DNA of 64,000 nucleotides from Closterium sp. Naga37s-1 (Eukaryota; Streptophyta; Zygnematophyceae; Desmidiales; Closteriaceae): NCBI GenBank assembly GCA_947471745.1, contig CANJKZ010000267.1, forward strand, positions 1,629,001-1,693,000, given 5' to 3'. Shown here piece after piece: positions 1 through 10,053 of this stretch. Below the pieces are notes generated by a model. It had not been told where the DNA came from. It did not search any database and saw nothing but the letters and a program-made list of their open reading frames with translations. The position numbers and the translations under genes are program-made. Position 1 is the stretch's first letter. Every line of letters starts with the position of its first letter.

Positions 1-1146
1 ACATGGTGCAGCAGGTCCTTCAGCGCTTCGGCTTCACGTACTCCTCGCCTCAGGCCACTCCTCTGCCTACTCGCCACTCGCTCTCAGCTCTGCCTTCGGA
101 TGAGTCCGTAGAGTCGAGTGGCCCGTACCCAGAGCTTGTTGGCTGCCTCATGTACCTGATGACCTGCACACGACCTGACCTTGCATACCCTCTTAGCATT
201 CTTGCACGCTATGTTGCTCCTGGGAGACACAGACCGGAGCACATGGCTGCAGCGAAGAGGGTGTTGCGCTACTTGTGCAGTACGTCGGGCATGGGGCTTG
301 TGCTTGGAGGGCAGAGTCCAGTGGTCCTCACTGGGCACGCAGACGCTTCTTGGGCCGACGACCAGGCTACGCAGCGGTCGTCACAGGGTTACACCTTCAG
401 CCTTGGTTCCGGCTCTGTTTCGTGGCGGGCTACCCGCTCGTCTTCTGTTCTCGGCTCCAGTTGTGAGGCTGAGATCTACGCCGGGGCCATGGCTGCACAG
501 GAGCTTCGCTGGCTCACCTACCTGCTGACTGACCTCGGAGAGCCGCCTCGTTCTCCTCCAGTGCTGTACGTAGACAACAAGGCCATGCTGGCCTTGTGTC
601 GAGAGCAGAGACTGGAGCACAGAACGAAGCACATTGCTCTCCGCTACTTCCTTGCTCGTGAGCTACAGCAGCGTGGTCAGCTGCGGCTTGCGTACGTGGC
701 CTCTGAGGCCAACACTGCTGATATCTTCACCAAGGCACTTGCGCCTTGTGATCATCAGCGCTTCTGTACTCAGCTGGGTCTTGTGCCTACCTTGCCTCAC
801 TTGCTCACCCCTTGACCTTGTTTGTACTGTTGCATATATATATACACCTGCTCTTGCTTGTCTAGCCTTATATATATATGTAATCCTGCATGTGAACTGG
901 CCTTGTGGCCTTGAACTTGTGCTCGGAATGTGTGGTGACTTTGTGATCCACCCTGAGCTTGCTTTGCTTTGCTTGACTGGTCTTGTGACCCCTTGTTCTC
1001 CCCCACTTTGCCTATGGGGGTGTGTCAGATTTATATGACATAGCTACTGTAGGCTATAGTGGGGTAGCACATATGGGGTACAGTTTTCTAGGGTTTGCTT
1101 TTGTACCCAACTTTCCCTTAGTCAATTCATTCCTCGTTTCTTCTCA
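1..1146 (+). mobile_element. Ty1/copia LTR retrotransposon, 3' part
   Basis: This is the 3' end of a copia-type element cut by the window edge. The frame from base 3 to 815 matches the end of a copia polyprotein: the last part of reverse transcriptase (a PDLAYPLSILARY-like stretch, then the conserved region before RNase H), followed by RNase H with HADASWA, SSCEAEIYA, YVDNKA and the terminal ANTADIFTKAL motif. The visible part looks whole. A spacer with TA-rich tracts follows, then a G-rich polypurine stretch just before 1021, then a short LTR. The same family starts again at 61650 in the same orientation. Age cannot be judged because the 5' LTR is outside the window. Confidence 0.93.
1023..1146 (+). 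repeat. 3' LTR of the left copia element
   Basis: It begins TGTCA after a G-rich tract and ends in CA, about 124 bp. It aligns along its length with 61650-61774, sharing GTAGGCTATAGTGGGG, TATGGGGTACAG and a TTGTACCC block. The start could also be placed two bases earlier. LTRs this short are unusual for copia. Confidence 0.8.
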
Positions 1147-1589
1147 CTTCGCGCGCCAATGACGTTGCAGGAGTTCCGGACGGTCTGAAATGCTGTCCGG
1201 ACGGTTTCAGCGGCGTAGAACGGACGACGCTTCGACAAAAAAGTGTCAGTCATCGTACGGACGATGGCGACGTCGCAAGGGGTCTTGCGAAGTTTCTAGC
1301 GATCAACGGCGAAACTGGTAACCCTACAAAAGTCCGGACGGGGCCTCCGTCCGGACGATGAAGAGTGAAAAAGTTACGCGCCCTTAGCCCTGCGTCAGGA
1401 GGTTTAGGGGAAACCCCTTTTGGTATTACCCGTGCGTCAGGATGCTGGAGAGTGGGGTGAGAGCACAATGACTAGTGCGTGCAGGAAATAACAAGGCTTC
1501 AGGCGAAGGTGATGCTGACGCACTTTCCGTCCAGACCAGACTACAACCAAGGCAAGCACACCGTCAAAACTGTGTAGAACCAGTTTGCC
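1147..1589. other. intergenic, hairpin-rich upstream region
   Basis: No gene is seen. The stretch holds at least four copies of a TCCGGACG motif (near 1175, 1195, 1333 and 1352), two of them facing each other in a GC-rich near-palindrome at about 1331-1360. A GGGGAAACCCC hairpin lies near 1407-1418, flanked by a repeated TGCGTCAGGA. It contains the promoter side of the DUF3143 gene, but I see no clear TATA box. Confidence 0.5.
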
Positions 1590-2788
1590 ATGGCGGACGC
1601 GGCGTTTCTCTCTACAATACGACCAAGTACAGCCTGTGTGTTCTCCTCCAAGGCTTCGCACGCGTCGAACTCGGGAGATTGCGTGCGATTAGGACGTGCT
1701 TCTCTCCTGCCTTGTCTTCGGTCTGTCACATTTTCGCAGAAGCACAGCCAGCGTATAGCATTTCCGGGATCAAGATTACAGAGTAGGCGTGCGAAATTCG
1801 TCGTTGCAGTCGCCGCAGACGATTTTACATCGTTCACGGACGAGGATTGGCTGGCGAAGCTTCCGGACAAATCATCCGCGTTATACGCATGCAGCTTACC
1901 GTCGATCGAGGCGTGGCTCCGATCGCTAGGGTTTCAACAATCGGCCGCGAAGCCTGAGATCTGGCGACTTGAGCGGAGCGATTGGCATGCGGAGCTGGTC
2001 ACGGATGTAACTGATGTAGTTGTGAGGTGCGTGCCTGCCATGTGATTTTCGAGAAGTCTAAAAATATGTATCGTTACATGCGAATTCTACTGTGAGCGAC
2101 TGGCATGCGGAGCTGGTCACGGATGTGACAGATGTGGTTGTGAGGTGAGCGCCTGACGTGCGATTTCTGAACCGTCTCGAATTTCGTCTCCTTACACGCG
2201 GACGTTCTCATGGAGCCACTGGCATGCGGAGCTGATCATGGATGTACCGTAACAGATGTGCTTGTGAGGTGAGAGCCTGACCTGTGGTCAATGAGCAAGA
2301 ACAAGGTAAATTCGAGTTGTTGAAGAAGAGAATTCGAGTGTGAATGACGGTTTTCTCGTTTCCTAGAACAACCAGCTTGAAGGGTCATGGTAAGGTGAGT
2401 CAAGGATAGACAATGGTCGCGGGAGGACTCCATTCATGCTAGCTTGCTTATTCTCTTGATTGACTGACTTTGACTTAACGCAGAAAGCTGACATTCTGTT
2501 CTGTATGAACCTCCCAATCCCATCCAGTTCCTGCCTTTCTCTCCTGGCTTTCGTTTGTTCCCGTTTCACATTTTTTCAAACCTTTTCTTCATCCAGTGAT
2601 AGTCTAGTTACCTATCTTTTTGCTTCAGTCAGTTTCATTTTGTATCGCTTCCACTCCCTCCTTGATCTGCTGTCATCGCCAGGTACTTGAAGAGCGGTCC
2701 TGGTAATCTGAGCAGAGACATTGAACGGAAATTTAGCTACTCTTTCAGCAGAGAGGACGTGGAGAAGGCAATTCTGGATGGCCCTTGA
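1590..2788 (+). CDS. DUF3143 protein, probably plastid-targeted (2 exons)
   Basis: Exon 1 is 1590-2026 and exon 2 is 2683-2788. They join within an Arg codon (AG|G) to give 180 residues. The start has good context (GCCATGG). Residues 1 to about 70 are rich in S, R and A, like a chloroplast transit peptide. The mature part carries the DUF3143 pattern known from cyanobacteria and plastids: a LPSIEAWLRSLG segment, a WRLERSDWHAEL segment, then VVVRYLKSGP, and the typical end SFSREDVEKAILDGP. The family's function is not established. The donor of exon 1 is GTGCGT, and better donors (GTGAGC, GTGAGA) follow two downstream copies of the exon end. The gene stands alone, with an RWP-RK gene convergent to it. 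The domain call is from memory of the family and is strong because the exon 2 join recreates the conserved end. Confidence 0.85.
1978..2268 (+). repeat. triplicated end of DUF3143 exon 1 with intron start
   Basis: The last ~50 bases of exon 1 (about 1978-2026) recur at 2093-2143 and 2212-2268, each followed by a GT donor and a diverged copy of the intron start. Over the exon part the second copy differs from the first at four bases by eye, all third-codon and synonymous. The third copy is more decayed and has a small insertion. Confidence 0.85.
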
Positions 2789-3110
2789 GAAGGTCTTATT
2801 GGATCTTCGATTATTTGGTTGGTTCATTCACGCCCAAGTAGCTGCGTACACTACTGGGGATGCTGTCGTCTTTCGTTCGGAGTTGACATTTGCATTTTTC
2901 TGCCTCTGCAGGTTACGGTATATCCTTATCAGACTTCATTTTTCTGGAGGCTCTCCATTTATTCACGACCTCAGAGCAGAAGACTTGCTGGATCGAAGCA
3001 AGTTGTCAACTTGATTTCTATCAGGAGCTAGCAGTGTATTGGCAAAAAACATGAATCATTTTTATCTGTGCCAAGAGAAATACCATAACGCAAATTTGGC
3101 TCTCTAATAT
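2789..3110. other. convergent intergenic region
   Basis: This short gap lies between the DUF3143 stop and the stop of the RWP-RK gene. It probably holds both 3' untranslated regions. I see no further feature. Confidence 0.5.
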
Positions 3111-6100
3111 CTAGGCATTTGGGGCGTCTGGTATGAACACATCTTCCTTGCTGCCACTCACAATGGCTCCAGCAGCTCCAGCAGCGCCAGCAGCAGTGCC
3201 TTTGTCAGAAGCAACTCTACCATGTAACCCATTGTCACCTCTTCCAACCACAGTAACCACTGCGGTTCCATTTCTGGGAACACAACCCAATCCGCACTTG
3301 CCACTGCCACCCCCTTCACTGCAACTCCCTCTAGCACCACCATTGCCTCCTTTGCTGTTATAGCCTCCTGCATCACCATTGCCTCCTGCATCGCCATCGC
3401 CTCCTCCTGCAGTACCACCGCCTCCTGTCTTGCCGCCACCACCTGTACAACCATCACTTCCTGTACAAGCATCGCCTCCTATGCGGCCTTCGTCTCTTGT
3501 ATCACCGTCAGGTTCTGTACCACCTTCACCTCCTGTGTTGCCATCCAAGCACATAGGCTCCATTCCCAAAAATGAGTCTCTCCCTCCACCACGCCCTTCC
3601 TTCTCCCGCCGAAACAGCACGCTTGCATGCGCCCTGCTCTCCTTAGCGAATCTTGATGGACTCTGTTGCAAACCACCCATCCTACATGGGCTAGTACCCG
3701 TATGTACAATCCTGCTGCCTAGCCTTGAAGGACTATGATGAACGCCCCCCGTACCAGACAAATTGTGGTTTACCAGCTGGGTATGTACAGTGCTCCCAAG
3801 CCTAGACGGGAGGTTCGGAATCTGAACTGGGCCTTTCGCGGGGCTGTGGCTCACGTGGCTATGTACAGTGCTGCCGAACCTGGACGGGCTGTGAAACGCA
3901 CCAATGACACCAGGGCTATGCACCCCTCCAATGCCAGGGCTGTGCATGTGGGAGTAGAATGCTCCAAGTGCTCCGAACCTGGACGGGCTTCTCGCCAAGA
4001 GAGCCGGGCTGTGGATCCTCACGAGATGCGAAGGACTGTGGAAGCCCAGAAGCCTCGAGGGGCTCTGAAGCCCAGCGATTCCCGAGAGCCTACACGGGCT
4101 GGTTCGCGCATGCAGCCGTGCAGGGTGGTGCAACCCAGCAGCAGCCTTCACAGGGCTGCGGATATGTGGAAGGTGTGCCGGGCTGTGCATCCAGAAGGAC
4201 GAGGCTGGCAACAGCAACGTGGGACTCTCACTCCGGCTTTGGGACTGTCTCAAGCCCTCATTCGGGCCATGATTCGGGCTTGCGGTGGTTCCTGCAGGGG
4301 ACATGTTTTTGCCGCTACTATTTTTCCGGCCCTTGCTGATGCCATCTTTTGCACCTCCCTCTTCCCCAGCACCTCCCTCCTCCCCTTCCACTTTCTCCCC
4401 CGCCTCTTTCTTCCCGGTCGCTTTCTCCCCTGCCGTCCCATTTCCCCCCGGCTGCTCTCTGCTGCTCCTGGAGTCAAGAAGAGCTGATGAGGGCAGCACA
4501 AGGTGCAGTGGGCTGGTATGGCCCTTATGGGGGGCTTCTATCGAGCTGCGAAACACCCCATCACCACCCTCGACTGGGGCGTAAACGGAGTTGGTACTAC
4601 TGCCCTTATGGGTGGCTTTAAGGGGGCTCGCACTGCCTTTATGTGAGGCTTCAATGGAGCTTCGGCATTCGCTGCGCCCATGCATGGGATTTCCCTGTCC
4701 TCTTGCCGAGCCTGGGCTCAACCCGCTTCGTGCCCCGCCGAACCTGAGTGGGCTGTTGAACCTGGACCTCAGGGTCGGGCTGTGCAGGTTCGCGTGTCGC
4801 AGGTTCGGCGGACTGTTGAACCTCCTCTCCCTGGCTGGGCTACCGAGCCTTGACCTCAGCCCCGGGCTGATCAGCCTCGCCCCCATCAGGTTCGGGCTGC
4901 TGCTCCCCGAGTCCGCCAGGTTCAGCACAGCAATCCCAGGACTGCCGAGCCTGGAAGCCATCAGGTTCGGGCTGCGGAGTCCCGATCCTCTAGGCACCGG
5001 GCTGTGGAGCTTCGGGCTGCCCAGCAGACCCAGGCTTTGAAGAAAGCGGTGAGTTTCAGGTGACAACCCAGGCTCAGGGTGTGCAGGAGAATTCTCAAAC
5101 ACACCCTGAAGTGGGTTTAACACATGAGCATGAAGCGGATTCATCATCCCATTGTGGTCTTGGCACCAGCCTGCGTCCTGATTGGTCCGCGTGGGCGAGT
5201 CGGAGTGGAATGCGAAGCAGCTGTATGCTCTTTTCAGCGAACTACCCAGTGGAGACTCCTTTTTCAGCGTGCCATCCAGTGGAGGCCCCCTTTTCAGCGT
5301 GCTATCCATTGGAGTCTCTCTTTTCAGCTCGTTTTTCGAGAAGTCTGTCATTTCCTGCACCGCTGCTCCTCCAGTCACGTTCGCTGTAGCCACTTGTATC
5401 GTAGCATTATCCACCTCTTCCTCCTCTCCTCCCTCTGTCACTGCCGCTGCAATCCCTCCACCCTCCACCTCCAAATACCCCTCCGTCTCTCCTTTCCTCT
5501 CATCTGCTTCCTTCCCCTCTCCTTCCTTCCTTGCTGCTGCATCCCCAACTGACTCAAACACACCAGCATGCTGATCTGCGTGGTACACTCCATCCGCGTT
5601 AGTAGCATGTTCAAGCTGTTCCTGCATATCATCTCCCGTTATAAGCACTTCCTGCATGCGCACATCCTCAGTAGAAGCAGCTGCAACTGCTGTGGATAAA
5701 TCAGTATCCATAGGCTCGCAAACACCATAATATTTTTGCATGGTGGTGTTATTGCTGATTATGGACTTGAAAGGAGACAGCTTGTAATGAGTAAAGGGTG
5801 TTTCACGTGGAGGCGTGAAGAAGTAGCTTCCGTCGTCTAGCACAATTTCCTGGAGGTGAAATCCGTCCAGAAGGATTGGCTCGGGCAGCTCAAAATCTTC
5901 ATCCTGCCCATGATTTGATTCGGAGTGTAACGGTGGCATGCTTTCCCATTGCTGCTGCTGCAGCTGCTGTTGCTGCTGCTGTTCCTGGTAGTGGTGATAA
6001 TGCTGCTGATGTTGCTGATGCTGTTGATAGTGATGGTGCTGCGAATCCCCGTGCTCATAAGGATGATACATGACTGGATGGCGGTGCTCCTGCTGCTGCT

Positions 6101-8265
6101 CTGAAAACTGTTGCCGGTGTTGGTGCTGCTGTTGCTGCTCTGAAAACTGTTGTTGGTGCTGTAACGGCTGCTGCTGCTGCAATTGCTGCTGCGGTTGCTG
6201 CTGAGACTGAATTTGGGGGTTTGAGCCCTCATGTTCAGCTGTCCCTCCTGCCTCTGTTGCTACGGCCGCTGACGTGTCAATTGCTGATGTGGCAATGGCT
6301 GACGTGGATCCAGCTGGGCCTCTAAGAGTGAACGGTGGATGGCTGAGGGGCAGTGGGGGTGAGGGAAGAGCGAGAGGTGGAGGATTCCCCGTTAAAAGCT
6401 GCTCTGTTGTTGTGGATAAGCCTCTGCTGGGTGTAGATCCACAGTGCATCATAGGTGTAGTTGCGGGAAATGAAATAACGGGTGTAGATATGGGTACTGA
6501 AATTGTAGAAGCGGGGTTAGCGGGTGTAGAGATTGGATATATGGGTGTATTAGATGGATTATGGATGGGGTGGTGGAGTGGGGTGCTTGAGGGGCCGCTG
6601 GCTTGGCTATTTGACGGACAGGCAGGTAGAGCCGACTGAAAGCTTGCTTCGTTTGACGGAAAAACCAACTTCCCAGGCGTACTGGGAGGTCTGGACCAAG
6701 CCGCCAGGTTCGGGAGGGACAGCGGCTGGAAGGATGGGCGGTTGACGTCAGCAGGTGCTGACAACGGCGCACGGCTGACGTCACCAGCTGAGGGCTTGAC
6801 GTCAGCACAGGGCGGCGGCAGCACCAATCGCGAGTGGTCTATGTGGAGCAAGCGACTCGGTGGTTCCAAGGAGGAGGAGGAGCGGAGAGGGGGGAGAGAA
6901 GAGGAGGGGGGTGTTGGGAATGAGAGGGTTGCAGGGAGGGAAGTGGTGGGATGGAGGGAGGGAGGAGGGAGGGAGGAGGGAGGTGGTGGGAGAGAGAGAG
7001 GAGCGTGAGGGAAGGGAGCGGGGAAGGGAGGAGGGAAGGCAGGAGCGGGATTGCCGGGAGTCATCATGGGAGGAAGGGAGAGAGGGATTTGAAGAGGTTG
7101 TGGAGGGGGATGAGGGAGTTGAGATGGGTGGGGTGCGTTGGCTGGGTGGGCAGGATGGGCTGGGTGGGTATGGTGGGCCGGGTGGTGTGGGCGGAGGAAC
7201 GGGGAGGGGTTGGAGAGGAGCAATGCGTGTGTGCTGTCGTAACCCGGTGGTAATTCCTTGTCGGCTTCAGCCCTGCTGGCGGCGGCGTGGCGAATCACCG
7301 ATAGCATGAGGGACGGGCCTGGTGGCAGAGATGGGTGGGATGGAAGGGACGAGACGAATGGAAAGGACAGATGAAAAATGGGACTTGAGAACGTGGAAGA
7401 GCAAGAGGAAACTCGGGCAAGCTTTTCGTTAGCAAGAGAAAACGATGAGAATAGTGCCTAACGAGACACCAAATCAACGTACCTCCTTCCCCCATAGTGC
7501 CCTCACGAATAGCCAATTCAGCACCACGAAAACCGCCCTCCATCCCCCCTCCTCCTCCTTCCCACGGGTTCTGCTCGTTACACTTATCGGGTGACTCCCA
7601 AGCGAGTACGGGAGAATCACCCATATGAAGCACGATTGCTCCCGCTTCCTGATTCTCATCCCCTTCACCATCCACTCCATCCCCCCTTCCGCTTCCGCCA
7701 CCTCCTCCCGCACCTCCCCCCATCTGTGCAATCATCCCCCCCGCGCCCGCCCCTGCGTCTCCCCCCGCCGCGGGCGCCGCTGCGCCTGCCGCCCCCCGCG
7801 CGCCCATGAGCGGGCGGTTCATGGGCGGCAGTAACGGGCGGCGCGTCTGGTCCAGGTTGATTAGATTCGCCGCGGCCACCTGCGCCGCGAGACGCGTGGC
7901 GGCGTCCGGCTGGAGGTATTCCGGCGGGACTATCCCGCCCGCGCCCACGTTGCACATGCCCTCCATTGTACGCGATAGTGAGTTGCTCATGCTGCGCACC
8001 TGGCACAGAACGGGTAACAGTACAGGGGCGGATGAAAAAAATAAAAATAAAAACGTATGAGCACGCCATGAAAACCATCATCACCAATATGTATTCTTCA
8101 CCCCATCTCGCCTACCTTGCGGAACGGCCATCGCTTGATCCCCAGTCGCCGGCAGCGCCGCTTGAGCGCGCTGGAGCAAACGCCTAGCTCGCGCGCCGCC
8201 TCCTCAATCGGGAGATGGAAGAACGGCGACACGTCCTCCAATCGCGCACCGCCGATTTTCACCAT
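3111..8265 (-). CDS. RWP-RK domain transcription factor, very large (3 exons)
   Basis: Exons are 8265-8116, 7999-7483 and 7318-3111. All junctions have GT/AG and keep phase, giving about 1624 residues. The RWP-RK DNA-binding domain fills residues 1 to about 55: LEDVSPFFHLPIEEAARELG, then CSSALKRRCRRLGIKRWPFRK, then VRSM across the first junction. RWP-RK proteins act in plant nitrogen response (NLP) and germline or gametophyte control (RKD). The domain here is N-terminal and no PB1 or GAF region is seen, so this is neither a typical NLP nor a short RKD. The rest looks disordered: P-rich, then Q/H-rich (about residues 590-690), an acidic stretch, two blocks of repeated SP motifs (HSPSRFGS, RLGSPG), and a G-rich end. 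The start ATG (MVKIGG) is the first in frame; an upstream exon cannot be excluded. Confidence 0.82.
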
Positions 8266-8924
8266 GATGGCGCCGCTCTTCGCCGAAATTCGCCGAAAAT
8301 TGTCTGGAGTTCGCCCCGCGTTCGCCTCTCGCGGCAAATGATGGTTTCGCCTCTTCTTTGCCTCACTCGGCAGATGGTAACTTCTCCACCCTTCGTTTCA
8401 CTCGGTGTTGCAAATTCTTGGCTTCACTGTACGGGCCGAACACCTGGCGCTCGGCTGCGTTGCTCCACGCGCGATTCGTGGTGCTCGGAGCACAAAAGAC
8501 CAGGCGAAAATACCGCGAAACGACCAGCGAAGATGTTGCTGCGAAACAATCTGGTCACTTTCACCGCTCAATGTCTCCTCAGGTCAACGAACAATAGACG
8601 TACGAAGACTATCCACAGGGAAGGGAACCTTGCAAAAGCAAGTAATTACCCATTCCCGCTATTGAGGCGCCAATCGGGAAGGAAGGCACTACTCTCCGGT
8701 TTCTCCCGTTTCGTTCCCTGACTCGTTCTCTCCTATTTCAGAAGATATTGGAAGCATGCAATTTTCAACGACTTGATACTTCCAGAGGTAGCTTCGAAAC
8801 CGGAGTACCACTAGCTCTAGCAGTGCTAGTCCTAGTAGCAGCTACCCTCGGGATTCAAACGAGGCCAGAGTTGAGGCGTCTCTAAACGGAGTCCTTCACG
8901 TACGGGTAGACTAAATACTGGCTG
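8266..8924. other. upstream region of the RWP-RK gene
   Basis: The frame of RWP-RK exon 1 stays open a little beyond its ATG (to about 8337) but without another ATG. Beyond that no gene is recognised. This should hold the RWP-RK promoter; no clear element is seen. Confidence 0.4.
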
Positions 8925-9160
8925 CTCGTGCGGTCTAGTGATAGGCCTTGGAAGTACTGACAATTCGCAGGATCGAATCTTGGCTTCGCAGGATTCGTGT
9001 TCAGTTGACCCGAGGCGGCCCATCTAGGCGGTGGTAGCGACGACTTACTGTGGTGTGGTATCGGCCAAACGACGGGCAAAGGGTGCTGCCGTAACGGTGT
9101 CTCTACCCCTCCCCCACCACCCTACCTACGTTACGCTTCCTCAGTAAAACTAATCGTCTC
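8925..9160 (+). mobile_element. possible tRNA-derived SINE
   Basis: The stretch near 8932-8950 (GCGGTCTAGTGATAGG) resembles a tRNA A box, and GGATCGAATCTTGG near 8970 resembles a B box, at the right spacing. The sequence between does not fold as a functional tRNA. A pyrimidine-rich tail follows near 9105-9135. The ends and target duplications are unclear. It could also be a chance match. Confidence 0.4.
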
Positions 9161-10053
9161 TCTGAGCATATACCCAGCCAGCTGCTTGTCGAGTGAAGGA
9201 GTACCAGTTATTTGTCAGGTATACTGTGTGGCTGCAAAAGCAGGAGCAGGGGCAAGGGCTGTCACGATAAGCTGCCTGCGACTCCTGAGGACACAGGGCA
9301 GATGATAGTCGTGTGAAAGCGAAAGCCAGAGAGATACATTCAGCGAAATCGTGAGAAGAAGCATGTGCGAGTTTGCGAATTCACGATGCAGATTTACGTT
9401 GCGAACTTCGAACGAGGGTGCGGTGAGAGGGGCTTGTGCACAAAATGTCGAGTCGGGGGAATTCAGGGGCTGCAAATTTGCAAATTCGCCTGGCAGATGT
9501 GCGCTTCGGGAACCAGGAATTGATTGGTTTGCAAACTCATGCGCAGCTCGTATAGTCGCCTTCGGCATTTGACGGTGTTACGACGGCTTGCGACATGTGG
9601 TGGGAAGTGAACGGTTGGTTGTGGAATTGGTGATTGGTCAAATCAGAGTAAGAGCCCCTTGGGTTGCAGACGAAGCAAGCCTGCCGATAGACAGAGCTCG
9701 TTTAGAATGTCGCTGACGTCGTAGAGCGCTCGGCTGAGGTTCAGCTGAGTCCGAACAACCGTGTGCGACTGTCGGCGGACTCAGAACAGAACCTCCGTTA
9801 ATAGTATAGTACAAAGATCGGAGGAAATGCGTAAAATCACAGTAGGCACAGACATATATTCATTGGTTCTATTCAGTAGTGAAGTAATAATGGCCCTCAA
9901 TTTGCTACAGTATTCACTTGCAAGCATTTGACTCGTCTGAGATGCGGCAATCACATTGTTGACCTTATGAGAGGGCATCTATGATTGCAGAACATTTTGC
10001 GACTTCTACACATCTTGAAGAATCGCCATCTAGTTAGCCAACCTTACAACTAG
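9161..10053. other. intergenic, no gene seen
   Basis: No open frame here resembles a known protein. Several copies of GCGAATTC or GCAAATTC-like words (GAGTTTGCGAATTC, CAAATTTGCAAATTC) cluster at 9365-9560. This is otherwise ordinary sequence leading to the 3' end of the gene at 10054. Confidence 0.4.

Noticed and set aside
8116-8337. Starting the RWP-RK protein at 8337
   Set aside because: The codon there is TTG; the first ATG in frame is at 8265, just before the domain.
8925-9000. Functional tRNA gene
   Set aside because: A- and B-box-like words are present but the stems do not form; a SINE is more likely.
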